64,000 bases of DNA from Brachypterus glaber (lineage: Eukaryota; Arthropoda; Insecta; Coleoptera; Kateretidae), in contig OY294047.1 in the NCBI GenBank assembly GCA_958510825.1, positions 51,009,365 through 51,073,364 on the forward strand, written 5' to 3'. Both the position numbers and the translations under genes were made by a program. Under the pieces are notes generated by a model. That model did not search any database, was not told the origin of the DNA, and saw only the letters and a list, made by a program, of their open reading frames with translations. The stretch's first letter is position 1; each line of letters begins with the position of its first letter. Of this stretch, positions 1 through 10,745 are shown one piece after another.

Positions 1-89
1 TTTTACATAAAAACTTTAAATTTTGGCCATAAGTTTCTTATGCAAAGTTCTAGTCTGTGATTGTTTTGGTATAAATCGGAGTGAGGTAA

Positions 90-324
90 GGGAACGTTCA
101 AGTATTACGTGACGCAAAATGTACCAAAATTCATACACTTCATACCTCGGTTCTCGCGTTATTCAAGGTTGTAGAGATTCCATATTTTGGCTACCCCCTA
201 ACAGATCCCCTATTAGGGGGGCCAGCCAAAATATGAAATCTCTATAATCTATAATAACGCGAGAACCGGGATGAAGTGTATGAATTTTGGTACAATTTGC
301 GTTACGTAATACTTGATCGTTCCC
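90..324. mobile_element. PIF/Harbinger-like MITE, complete palindromic copy
   Basis: The ends are inverted copies of GGGAACGTTCAAGTATTACG, and most of the 235 bp folds back on itself. The element is flanked by TAA at 87-89 and 325-327. A 3-bp TAA/TTA duplication is the known habit of the PIF/Harbinger superfamily, so I assign it there by inference. No coding capacity. Related copies lie at 7755-7907, 8314-8425, 10112-10153 and 13321-13365. Confidence 0.75.
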
Positions 325-1610
325 TAAGAGGGTAGGTAATTAAAATAAATAAATAAATAAAATATAAAAAAGAATATGTTTGAATGAATACGAATAATAA
401 TTTTTATTCTCTCTCTCTTTCTCTGTAGAGATATGCATTAACCAGATTTATACATATCAATTTCGTGTTCTTTCAGTGGAAAATTATTCATGAAAACACG
501 ACCCCTCATACATAGTCGCGAAAGCTTTCGGTTTCATTGTTTTTATGATTATTACTCATATTCTTATGATTATTATTCGCTTTTCAGTCAAGGAACGTTG
601 ACTCTTCTAGGTCATTATCATGATTTTTTCAGTCTCTGAAATACAGCAGGGGCGTACCGAAGGGTACATGGTTGAGGGGGGACGGTACCAAAATTTACCA
701 ACTGATAAAGCCAAATTAACAACTCTGTTGACTAAATTAACCAACTGTCGTCTAAAAAAAGCCCTACCAAAAATTTTGATGACTAAAAAAGGTAATTACC
801 TTCAATTGAAAAATCCCCTCAAAAACAAAAAAGTTATAGGAGTCTAAAAGAGTCAGTCATACTAAATATAAACAATATTTTATTATTTTAAAATAGGTTT
901 TTGTCTCGCTAAAAAGCGACTTGTTTTTTTTTTCCTAGTCAGTGGCTAGGGCGGTTACATTGCATACTCAAGGGGGGTATGCCTTCCAAAGGGGGGATGG
1001 TTATCCAAATACCTAATATACAAATGTTAACTAAATTACATCCAAATCCCTAAAAAGTATACAAATTTTAACTTAACTATGATCCGATAGAAGAGCATTG
1101 GCCACCAAACGCTTATTTGGGGCTCTCCATGCTTATTTAATATTTATTAAGAAATAAACTAAAACTATATGACTGCGCCTGGCATAAGGATGCGCAATAT
1201 GGTAGTCCCAACCCTTACTGAAAAAGAGATAATTTCATTCTTCAAGCTGGCAAAAACCCCGTATAGTAAGTGGTTTGAGAAAAACTTGTTTTGAAGACTT
1301 AGTCAAGAAACGGTAGATATACCTTGAGGCCTTTGCTTCAGTTCGGTAGCTGATCTATCATGAACTATAATTATTTGTTATTATCCTTTATTTGTCTGGC
1401 AAACAAACAGAAAAATAATAATAATTATTATTATTATTATAAAGAGGTACCTGTTCTATACCTCCGAGAACAAACCAGACGTGATATAAAGAGACTGCCA
1501 TTATAGTAGAGTTATATCTTCATGTTCTTTTGTAGAACTTTTTTTAAATTTAACCCTCAAGCGCGGTTGTCACAATGCGCAAATTTTTGACTGAGAAACA
1601 TATAATTTAT
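325..1610. other. A+T-rich stretch, no gene seen
   Basis: The frame at 620-847 has no recognisable domain. The stretch around 640-845 (with the phrase ATTTTGATGACTAAAAAAGG and a GTTATAGG motif) resembles filler inside the GGGCGTAG-type hAT MITEs seen near 18.6, 22 and 41.6 kb, so it is probably a decayed non-autonomous element. A short AAT/ATT microsatellite lies near 1410-1441. Confidence 0.4.
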
Positions 1611-1615
1611 CTTTA

Positions 1616-1661
1616 TTAAATTAGATTAAATTAAATTAAATTAAATTAAATTAAATTAAAC
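1616..1661. repeat. (TTAAA)n microsatellite
   Basis: About eight tandem copies of the 5-bp unit TTAAA/ATTAA, the first one slightly diverged. Confidence 0.9.
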
Positions 1662-1922
1662 AATAATAATTATGCCCCAGTAACGCATTGGATATTTGTC
1701 TGAGACGAAGAATGTTTCCCTTCATTGCTATATCTCAAAGGGTTCCTGAGTTATTAAATAAAAACCGAATTTTTAGCCACTTTCAAAGGGACTTAGCTCT
1801 CTTAAGACGTATTTTTAGACATGTTTATAGGAATTTTTTGTCATATTTTCTGATGCAGAATCACCTGTAAATTATTGACTACTAAAAATACAACGTGTAT
1901 ATATTTTTTTAACTTGAGCATG

Positions 1923-2643
1923 TACCGGGTGTCCCAACTCTATTTACCCAGCGCTTTTCTCGTAAACTAAAAGAGATAATCAAGTTCTGAAAAAAAAACC
2001 ATTTTAAATAAGACAACTTAAATTGTCTTTTAGCATTTATTTGATACTTTCAGCTCTTGAAATGTAGCCCCTGCCTAGAGGGACTTTTTTTAAATGGAAA
2101 TGGGGACGTGTGATACATCATTTTAAAGCTTATAAAATTCTTCATTTAACTATATATTTTTTTATTTTTTTAAACATTTTATTTTTGGTTTAAAATAGGG
2201 TTGAAAATGTGCATTTTTGTCAACATTTCTCTAAAAAATCAAACAATTTTTTAAACATTACTAATTTCATGATGAAAAAACGTAAATTATACTTTTAAAC
2301 TAATTTTAATTGACATAAATAAAAATTTACAAAAAAAAACTTTAAAAATCGCATTTTTTAGCACAAAAATTAAAAAATCAAAACCTAAAAAAAATGTTCA
2401 GAAAATTAAAAAATATACAGTCCAATAGAGAATTTTATTTGCTTTAAAATGATGTATCACACGACCCCCTTTTTATTAAAAAAATCCCTCCTTGCCTGTG
2501 CCCACATTTTAAGAGCTGAAAGTATCAAATATATGCTAAAAGATAGTTTAAGTTGTCTTATTTAAGATGGTTTTCGCAGAACTTGATTATCTCTTTTAGT
2601 TTTAGAGAAAATCGCTGGGTAAATAGAATTGGGACACCCGGTA
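1923..2643. mobile_element. Foldback element family A, copy 1 (721 bp)
   Basis: The ends TACCGGGTGTCCCAACT and its inverse close a long inverted repeat of roughly 300 bp per arm. Landmarks recur in mirror order: AAGAGATAATCAAGTTCT, AAATAAGACAACTTAAA, TTTCAGCTCTTGAAATGT and GATACATCATTTTAAAGC. The A+T-rich centre codes for nothing. TA dinucleotides bound it, as for Tc1/mariner-type MITEs. A copy of almost the same length with different outer ends lies at 45497-46216. Confidence 0.75.
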
Positions 2644-2697
2644 TATTTGACTTATAAAATTTGTTGTTTTTAAATTCAAGGCAGCCTTGTAATTAAC

Positions 2698-3175
2698 ACT
2701 GAAATAGTATACGTTTTTAGCGCACGAGTACAAGTTTAGAAAACGAGCCGCTTGCGGTGAGTTTTATAAAGTACTAGTGCGCTAAAAACGTGTTATGAAA
2801 CGAGTGCTTTATACAATTTTTTCTATTTTGCTCTAAAATTTTAAAAAACTTACATTTAAATTGTTGACTGATTTAGGGATTTTTGTTTCGAATTGGCATT
2901 ACATTTTTCGCCATGTTTAAAATTCCACGAATATTATTTTGATATATTTTATAGTAATTTCTTCTCTTTTCCACTGCAAGTTACCAAGCCACAATTTTAA
3001 CACGGTAAAACATAACCTAAACACAAAATTTTGTAGAAAATTAAACTTTAAACCGTAGAAAATTAAAGTCCAAACCGACACAATTGCACGGCAAACGCCA
3101 AGAGATAGACTTTTGTCTGTTGCCAACCCATGATCTTATAAGAGTCGCAAAATAGAAAAATAACTATAAAGTTAT
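2698..3175 (-). mobile_element. Repeat family X (leader plus palindrome), copy 1
   Basis: Read on the minus strand this holds a leader with TTATAAG, then GTTGGCAACAGAC, then a short open frame (3126-2917), then an imperfect palindrome at 2700-2825 whose arms contain TTTTTAGCGCAC and GTGCGCTAAAAACGTG around a G+C-rich centre. It matches the inverted pair at 38125-38355 and 39500-40400. The short frame is roughly conserved between copies but has no domain I recognise. An ATG at about 2912 opens only a 13-codon frame. Confidence 0.6.
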
Positions 3176-3640
3176 TGTTATTAAAATAAATAGCCCCATC
3201 GTTTAAAATATAAATAGAATTCCCAAAACAGCGCGAAAACTAGACATGAATTAATTATACATATTTGAATAAAATTTGTTCGTAATTAACATAGTACGTG
3301 ATTATTAATGAATTTGTTTAAAGTTTTCGAGTATTTGGACAAATTTACAAATTAATTAGTTTTGTAAATAAACTTTAGGTATTAATAATAGTGAAATATT
3401 TCACTATATATTCTATAGCTTTATAAGGCCAAATCTATTTTGAAAAATTAAAAATCAAATATTAGGGGAACCTGTTGTACCTAGATCCTATTTTTATATT
3501 TTACGATGCAAAAAATAGGCAAACGGAACGAACTTTTTAAAATATAGCCTATTATTTTTCCCGTCTTTTAGGCTTGATAGTTATATTTTTAAATTTTCTT
3601 AAATTACTTTTTTTATATTTTTTAACATACTTGAAAAACA
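3176..3640. other. A+T-rich stretch, nothing recognised
   Basis: No open frame, repeat match or RNA gene was seen here. Confidence 0.5.
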
Positions 3641-3809
3641 ATTGTATTTAGGGTCGAGGTACACCAGGAGCTTTGTACCTAGGACCGGCAGGGGTTGTAC
3701 CTCAGGCACAGATATTTTAGTTAAAATATATGTACAACTTGATTATTTAACATTATCTCTACTTCGCTTCTTAGTTTCTTTGTCAGGGGAGCCCTCTTTT
3801 TACCATGCT

Positions 3810-3907
3810 TACTCCGTGGCATCTTTAGACAACTAAACAAATATTTTAGTTGTACCTCGAGTTACAACTAAAATATTTTTTTAGTTGTCTAAAGATGCCA
3901 CGGAGTA
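3810..3907. repeat. Long hairpin, about 40-bp arms
   Basis: The arms begin TACTCCGTGGCATCTTTAG and end with the inverse; they pair almost perfectly around a short loop rich in GTACCTCGAG. Flanking DNA (3650-3720 and 3930-4000) repeats GGTAC and GTACAAC words, so the hairpin may be the core of a larger decayed element. No coding role visible. Confidence 0.7.
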
Positions 3908-4237
3908 TCGATCGAACCTGTCCAAAGTACAACGTGTTGTACGTCTGACCCGTTCAAGGTACATTTTACACATTAGATCCAAGGTACAACTATAGGTAGC
4001 GATACCAAAAACAATCCATATATCTTTTTAGGTTAGATTTAAACTTTCCATAGCGCATACATTTTATACTTTAATAACATGTATTTCAACAAAAAAATAA
4101 ATATACTGGATATAAAGCATGTAAAGGCAACTACCATCAAACAAGTCGCAGCCAAAATACCTACTTTTCAATGTAAAATATTAGTTAGCGGAATAACACG
4201 CACACGCTTGCCGACAATGTTTTCGAATAAAGTACTA

Positions 4238-4660
4238 CACGGAAAGAAATTAGTGGGCTCTGTGCTATACATTATAAGATATTTGGTAACAGTGGCAAAT
4301 TATAGTGATTTAAGCTATAGATTATAAGGGACACAATAACTAATAATGTTAAAAATAAATTGGAAACGATTATATATATTACAGACACGATTATATTTAT
4401 TACAGGCACTATTATAAATTTACAGAAATTTTATTATATTATAAAAATTATTAGCACGGACAATAATTAAATCTATTTAAGCTATAAATGCCATACTATT
4501 TGTTATATTTTATTATTCACTAAACAATTAAAGTATTTCATATAAATTTTTACACTGACTGCCATAATTGTAAGAGAAAGCCTTGTATTTATATAATAAG
4601 CGATTATAATTTGCTTGGTATGTGTGTTATAGCGCTCCTAGCTATAATTTTTTTTCCGTG
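4238..4660 (+). mobile_element. TA-type MITE 'CACGG', copy 1 (423 bp)
   Basis: Ends CACGGAAA and TTTCCGTG, flanked by TA at 4236-4237 and 4661-4662. Two nearly identical copies occur at 36629-37052 (same strand) and 39954-40377 (opposite strand). The body has runs such as TATTACAGACACGATTATA and no frame of note. TA duplication suggests mobilisation by a Tc1/mariner-type transposase. Confidence 0.85.
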
Positions 4661-5002
4661 TACCCTTTAAAATATTAGTTCGTATACATTTATCGCAATT
4701 TACATTTATTTACACTTATGTGTGGTTTTTAGTGCTTTTTCTATCTCAGAGCAGACCTCTACGTCTATTGATAATGCCTAGGAAGTAAGCAATAAATAAT
4801 TTATATGCCATTGGCTTCTGAAGTGCCCATTTGACTCAAGACGTCAACTCTACGCATCATAGTGTAATCACATTCAATGGAACATTACTAGACAATAAAA
4901 AGACCGCTCTATTGTTGTAATGATTTACAACCAATCATATAAATAATAGAACATGTACACAATTGAATACATTTGGTTATATTATTTAGAATACATACAT
5001 GT

Positions 5003-6162
5003 ATAGAGGGTTATCAAAGAACTTTTACCTCAAGAAGTAATTTCAGACCAATGTTTATGAAGGTGTCATCTTTTTGTTTGTTTATTTACTAACAGAAACG
5101 CGATACAGCTTTGTGGTGTAAAATGTAGATGTCGCTAGTCGACTTTCAGGCTACCTAGTAGCGATGTTGCGTAGTTTCCACCTTATCATGAATTCAAATC
5201 ATTCTACTTAAATTAAAAATGTAAAAAACTTTATTGTGTATACTATAATTATGTTTTATAATATAGTATATTGAAATCTATTAAAATTAAACTACTAGTT
5301 CATATAAAACTCATACAGAACTAATGTTTCTTAAAATTTACAATAAAATATCCAAAGTATATGTTTCCAATCGGCAACACTGAACCCCTGTCAGTCATTT
5401 TACGACATTAGACTGTGAGTTTATACATTCTTTCTCTCTCTTTACGCGTACTAAGTGTAAACAATAGTCACTCCCCACCAGCCCCTCACCGTAGTTGGTT
5501 CACGCTTCAAACAAAGCATACGGTATATTTCATCATGTTCATTCTTGAGGTAAAAGTTCTTTGAGGGTTATTCAGAAATAAGTTCGAGAAATTTAAGAGG
5601 TTATTCTACGTTAAAAAATATGAAAAAAAGTTCCTATAAAGGTTGGTCCGAAAATGAGTCCTAACGGAACTACGGCTCTTTAAAATTGTAATAAAAATAA
5701 GGTTTTTAATTAATTAATTATTTTTTTGAATTTATCCAGACCTGTGCCTAGACGGAAAAAATATGTTAGGCTTAACACATTTTTTCCCCAAACTTTTTTA
5801 TGTATACATTTTTTGGATTTTTTGTAATAAATATAGATTCCTTCAGTAAAAATACATAAAAAATGTGATATAGTGTAAGACTGTAGGAGCAATCGTTAAA
5901 AAAAATGCATTTAAGAGGAAGTAACATTCTGTGCCAGCAAAAATGTTAATTTTTAAAACGTTATAACTCCTTTAATATTAAATTTAGGCTTTTTGGTGAG
6001 GAATACTTTTTTGCTTAGTTTTAAATGAAGAATCGCCCGGCAGCATTAAAATTTTATTGATGCTTTTTTTGTTCCCCATTCAATATGCCAATCTTCGAAG
6101 GGCCGCAGCTCCCTTAGGGCTCATTTCCGGACCAACCTTTATATATTTTTTAACGTAGAATA
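5003..6162. mobile_element. CAGGGTG foldback family B, copy split by a hAT insertion
   Basis: Inner arms contain TATAAAGGTTGGTCCG and its inverse CGGACCAACCTTTATA, plus CCCCATTCAATATG and a GCAGCATTAAAATTTTATTG phrase shared with 12640-12845 and 26042-26774. The left terminus is degenerate (AGGGTTATTCAG instead of CAGGGTGTTCCAG) and is interrupted by the element at 5015-5563. The right end stops at about 6162 without the terminal TIR. Confidence 0.7.
5015..5563. mobile_element. hAT-type MITE with exact 8-bp duplication
   Basis: TIRs begin CAAAGAACTTTTACCTCAAG (about 22 bp, inverted at the right end). The octamer AGGGTTAT is repeated exactly at 5007-5014 and 5564-5571. An 8-bp target duplication is diagnostic of hAT transposases, so this 549-bp copy is non-autonomous hAT. 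It sits a few bases inside the left edge of a family B foldback. Confidence 0.85.
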
Positions 6163-7330
6163 CATTCCATTTATAAATTTATAATATCTTAACGTTTATA
6201 AATTTACAATATCTTCTTCTTTCATTTATTTTTAAACTATACAAGTTGGTAGCCCACTGCCTGTTGTCAAGTTTTGAATGTTGGCATTGGATATTTAAAA
6301 AAGAATAGAAATTTAAAAGTAAAACCGCGGAAAGTAAATAAACAATATAGTGGAGATAATGATGGGATGATTAGGTTTGGTTTTTAAACTATTAATTAAA
6401 GATTAAAACGTATTGTTAAAAGGTAATTAAAATGGCTGAAAGCCGATAGGATAAACGGTTTTATAATTTTCTGCAGGTCGTAAATCAAAGGAAACAATAC
6501 TCTTAACAATTCGAGAAGTTAAAGCTTACTAAACATTAATCAAACATGTTTATAATTGTGAGTTTTGCAATATTTGATTAGTCTAGTGTCGGATTTACTC
6601 AAGTTTTTGCCCTAGGCAATATCCTTAAAAAAATTCTGATAAAAATGCTTTGATATACCTGAAACTTTCATCAAATTTCTTCTGTATCTGAAAATCCAGA
6701 TGTTTTCTTATTATTGTTTTTTAAAATTATAAATTCTTCTGATGAAGTTTCATAGGGTCTTCCTTATCAAGTTTCATGATCTTCCTAAGATTTCATAAAT
6801 GTTCATTAGATTTTATGAGATTTTAGATTTTCTATATAAAAATTTATGATAGTTCGTGAGTTTTGATTTGTGTGTTGAAACCGGTTTTTATCATATTTTT
6901 TTTAAAGGACGAGGTTTGGGTGACAAAGATATAACTGTTTAAAAAAAGTCACCAGCACCTCAAACAATCAAAAAACAATTAGAGCTTTAATAAGTTTGCC
7001 TTTCCAAACCATATTTAAGTTAAATTGTCTTACAAATGAATCATTATTTTATTTAAAAATTTGCCACTTTACTTCCCTATAAGGGTTATTTTAAATCTCA
7101 AAATAGCACTTATTAAAAAAAATCTATAATTATGCTTTGAAAGTCATTATTCAATAAAAAACAACAGAAAAAACTTCATAAGGTTATCCACCTTTATTGT
7201 AAGAAATTGTTCCCCTAATTTTTTGTCACCCCAAATTTCAATCACCATCTTGAACTCGGTCGTTGACAGGTGGACTGTAATTATGTGTCACTCGGTGTAT
7301 TTTTCGACAAACCCCTCATCTATTCGATAC
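6163..7330. other. A+T-rich stretch, no gene seen
   Basis: No open frame with a recognisable domain and no clear repeat boundary on either strand. Confidence 0.5.
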
Positions 7331-7340
7331 CTTTAATACA

Positions 7341-7675
7341 ATGTGTCCAAGAACTTTTGATCTATATCTATGCTCATGATTTTAAAAAAACAAACATTTA
7401 AAACCAATTGTAAAAATAAGTAATAAAAATAATACAAAATAATGGTATTTTTTAAAAGTCTTTGGAATTTTTTGGTTTTATATATTTTTATTTGTAATAT
7501 ATTGTATTGTATGTGTCCAAGAAATTGCGTGCTAAGGCTATATGCTCATGATTAAAAAACAAATATTTAAAAGCAATTCAAAAAATGGTTAAAAATAACA
7601 CAATATAATAGTATTTTTTAAAAGTCTCTGGTCCAGAAGCTTTGGAATTGTTTAGTTTTAAATGTTCTCATTTGC
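7341..7675. repeat. 170-bp tandem duplication, two diverged copies
   Basis: ATGTGTCCAAGAA starts both units, at 7341 and 7511. Shared words follow in order: TATGCTCATGATT, ACAAA(C/T)ATTTAAAA, GTATTTTTTAAAAGTCT and TTTGGAATT. Divergence is about 20% by eye, so the duplication is old. Confidence 0.75.
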
Positions 7676-7754
7676 TTTGTTTTTGATTCTGAACTGGAAT
7701 CCAACTGCTGTTTCAACAAAGTAGGTACTTGAGTTACTGAATCCACTATACTTA

Positions 7755-7907
7755 GGGAACGTTCAAGTATTACGTAACGCAAGTTTTGATCATTTTAGAC
7801 CCCCAACCTCCCCCTGTAACGCTATTTTCCTATACCATTAACATGGGCGTAACACTCCAAAATGACTCCACCCCCCTAGGAGCGTTACGTAATACTTGAA
7901 CGTTCCC
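7755..7907. mobile_element. Harbinger-like MITE, short copy
   Basis: GGGAACGTTCAAGTATTACG at the left and its inverse at the right bound 153 bp. The flanks are TTA (7752-7754) and CTA (7908-7910), a 3-bp duplication with one change. The centre has CCTATACCATTAACATGGGC, which the partial copy at 8314 shares. Confidence 0.75.
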
Positions 7908-8146
7908 CTACGGTTTGTGAGTTCCGGGACATGTTGTATTATTTCCGTTTGTTTTCGGTCGAATACCTCCTTTAAGAGATGTTATGTCAAGTCAGTCATA
8001 AAAATTCCATCAAAATTCCTTTAAAAACAAATGAAAACTACAGGAATTAGATATCAAAGGTGATTCTCTTGGCCAAGAGACAGCAAGGATTCAAACAAAA
8101 ATGAATTGCTAGAGTATAATGCCAGATGGATTTAGAGGGAAGCCGG

Positions 8147-8284
8147 ACTTTACAGCGAAAAAACAACCGCAAAGACCATTACCGCGCAGTCCATTACCGC
8201 GACAAGCCATTACCGCGAATGTCCTTTACCGCGTAGTTCATTACCGTGAACGGTCTTTACCGCGTATGACTTTTACAGCGAAAA
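8147..8284 (+). repeat. TTACCGCG minisatellite
   Basis: Six loosely spaced copies of (C)TTTACCGCG or ATTACCGCG at 13-21 bp intervals, bounded at each side by TTTACAGCGAAAA. The frame 8119-8313 reads through the array but shows only repeat-derived PLPR-like peptides. I see no reason to call it a gene. Confidence 0.7.
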
Positions 8285-8313
8285 TAATTATAAATTATTT
8301 TTATTTTATATAA

Positions 8314-8425
8314 GGCAACGTTTAAGTATTACGAAACGCAAATTTTGATAATTTTGGAGCCCCACCCCCCCCCTGTAACGCTATTTTCCTATACCATTAA
8401 CATGGGCGTAACACTCCAAAATGAC
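8314..8425 (+). mobile_element. Harbinger-like MITE, 3'-truncated
   Basis: It begins GGCAACGTTTAAGTATTACG, a degenerate form of the family terminus, and keeps the interior CTATTTTCCTATACCATTAA before breaking off after CTCCAAAATGAC. No right TIR. Confidence 0.65.
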
Positions 8426-8496
8426 AGCAAATAATTTCTTAAAAGAAAAGGGATAGGAGAGGGACAGGTCACTTATTTAGTATAAGTACTTGGCGG

Positions 8497-8640
8497 TTAG
8501 GTTCTGGGCTTGACAACTGGGCTCCATTGGCCTTTTTTGCCTAACCCGAGTCACCTAATCAGATTTACTACTCTCCTCCCTGCCAAATCTGCTTGATTTC
8601 CTAGTAAACTAGGACGTCCTGCCAGGCAAGGGAGTTGCTA
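8497..8640 (-). mobile_element. LINE 3'-end fragment (RNase-H-tail family), copy 1
   Basis: On the minus strand, broken frames read like LAWQDVLVYxEK followed by a G+C-richer 3' UTR. This is collinear with the better preserved copies at 8880-9330 and 10773-11322. Several stops; dead. Assignment rests on resemblance to the sister copies. Confidence 0.5.
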
Positions 8641-8879
8641 ATTGTCCATTGTATCTTGTAAGTGGAAAATGTATTATTTATTTATAGCAAATTGACCGAG
8701 ATTCAGACATGCCCGGCTAACCGGTCAATTCACCCTATTTCCATTTAAAGTAGAAAATACTTCTAGTTTGAACCAAAGCTTTTGAGCACAAATGTAAAAT
8801 TTTAAAATACGTTTGAATAGATAAAATCAGTCAGTAAAATTTTAAAGTTAATTGTCTTCAGGAGATTGGTTGTATAGTT

Positions 8880-9330
8880 ACATTTAAACCAGGCTAAACC
8901 AGACTTCCTGGCTGGCCCAAGCAAATCAAAGACCGACTGGTTACTGGAAAAAGGAAGAACTGCACTCAGACAACTTGTAGGGATCCTCACGGGCCACTGC
9001 AAGCTAAGGAAGCACCTGGCAGCAATGCGGATTCTAGAGAGTCCGCTATGCCCAGAGTGCGGAGAGGATGAAACATCCTCTCATTACTTAGCCGAGTGTG
9101 TCAGATAGGACAGGATCAGGTTGCAAGTCTTTGAAACTCAAAGACTCAACTAAGAGGAACTAAGAGATTTCCCCTGGGCCAATATCCTGACCTTTATTGA
9201 AAGGACGGGCAGGTTCAAGGAAGACTCAAATTAGTAAATGGCAGGGATTGCCTGGGGTGACAAAAAGGGCCAGAAATGGCCTAGTTGTCCGGCTTTGGCC
9301 AACCCAAAAATTTACTACTACTACTACTAC
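8880..9330 (+). pseudogene. LINE C-terminal fragment with CCHC-like knuckle, copy 2
   Basis: The + frame from about 8900 reads DFLAGPSKSKTDWLLEKG, then LVGILTGHCKLRKHL, then a Cys/His knuckle CPECGEDETSSHYLAEC, then FPWANILTFIERTGRF. Non-LTR elements of the I/R1/LOA type carry a C-terminal RNase H followed by an LTGH...C..C....H....C region, which this matches. At least one in-frame stop follows the knuckle and another sits in LNxEEL. The fragment lacks reverse transcriptase and endonuclease. The 3' UTR ends in a CTAC/TAC run at 9311-9330, which copy 3 shares. Clade assignment is inference; element identity is fairly sure. Confidence 0.7.
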
Positions 9331-9339
9331 ATTTAAACA

Positions 9340-10110
9340 TCCATATTTTCTTCGATTTTTGACATGGAACTTTTTTTTATGCATCACAATGTTCATAATT
9401 TTATACTCGTTTCTTTATTTTCTCCTAAGGTTCCTTTTCACATAGAAAATCACATATTAACAGATTGTCTTGAGCATTTCATTAAGTAAATACCGACATA
9501 TTGTCACCGATAATTGTCCCCATTAACTATTGAACTGTCCCATTCCCTTTACAGGTTTCTGTAGCCCCCAAGTGTGGGTGTGTGTAGATAGTGGTGAACT
9601 AATTAAACTAAGCACGGTTCAGTTGACATACTAATGCTCTGAATTGAGGTGGAGTAAAATGTTTAGATGGCTATCATAATGGGTACTGGAAAGAATATTC
9701 GTACACATTTTTTGAAAAAGGATAATTTCATACGCATGTACCGAAAGTAAAACAAAAATCTAGTTTTATTTATAGAACTGTTGCCATCGCGAAAAAAAAC
9801 ATTGATTATACCCAAGGCTATGTCAAAATGAAAAATTGTAGGTTAGCTTGACTTTCAAGTAGCTTTTCTCTGAATGCTGAAACCTCCCTCAATTAGACAG
9901 CCCCACAAAATAAAAAAGTCCGGAGTTCTAATGAATGCATTTTTTGTCGATAAAGATGAATCTAATATTTAAAAAAATGGTGGACCCTCAAATTCTTGAG
10001 ATATAGCACACAATGGTTTCTTGACAAAAAAAAAATCCCCCGGATTTCAAATATATACATAAATAATATATTGCTAAATAAAAATAATTCATTCATTACT
10101 TGCAGAAGTC
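9340..10110. other. A+T-rich stretch with one element-end remnant
   Basis: At 9897-9930, CAGCCCCACAAAATAAAAAA followed by GTCCGGA resembles the terminus of the GC-rich foldback at 27368, but the rest is not shared. Otherwise nothing recognised. Confidence 0.4.
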
Positions 10111-10111
10111 C

Positions 10112-10153
10112 AAAATGGTCAAAACTTAAGTTACGTAATACTTGAACGTTCCC
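10112..10153. mobile_element. Harbinger-like MITE, right end only
   Basis: The terminus GTTACGTAATACTTGAACG followed by TTCCC, then TTA at 10154-10156, the expected target trinucleotide. The left part of the element is missing. Confidence 0.65.
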
Positions 10154-10745
10154 TTATTTGAGGTTATGAGACTACTGCCAGATATAGTGTTGTCAGATTG
10201 TAAAAACAAGTGATTGTCATCAAGCTTATGTCACGCGCCCTGACCGATTTATTCAAAAATTACAGTATGATTGGTAAATGCCTTAAAAATAAAAAAAATA
10301 AATAAAAAGTCTAAATTCACATTTTATTCCAACCTAATGTGGACTGTATTATCAAAAACAGAGGCGGCTCTGATTATAGATGGTTGTCATAGTTACTGAG
10401 ATAGATGGTTACATCTAGGTTTGAGCGGATAAGGGTTATCTATTCATTAAACAGCAAGGTGACGTAATTAATATTATAACTAAAAGTTCCAGATAAAAGC
10501 AGCTTAGTATCTTTGACTTGGTATATTAAGGTGTCTTTTCAAGGTGGCCCATTCATCTAGAATCCATTTATATTAAGAAAAATGTCAAGAAAAGTAATTA
10601 TTTAGGAAGTTCCCACTTATATTCAAGTTTTTAAAACAAGTTTTTTTTTCAAATAAATCTAGAATTTATTATTACATTTTCAAAATGTCTAGTTTAGTTT
10701 TTCGCAATTTTGATTTTTAAATAGAAACTATATATTTTAGTACTG

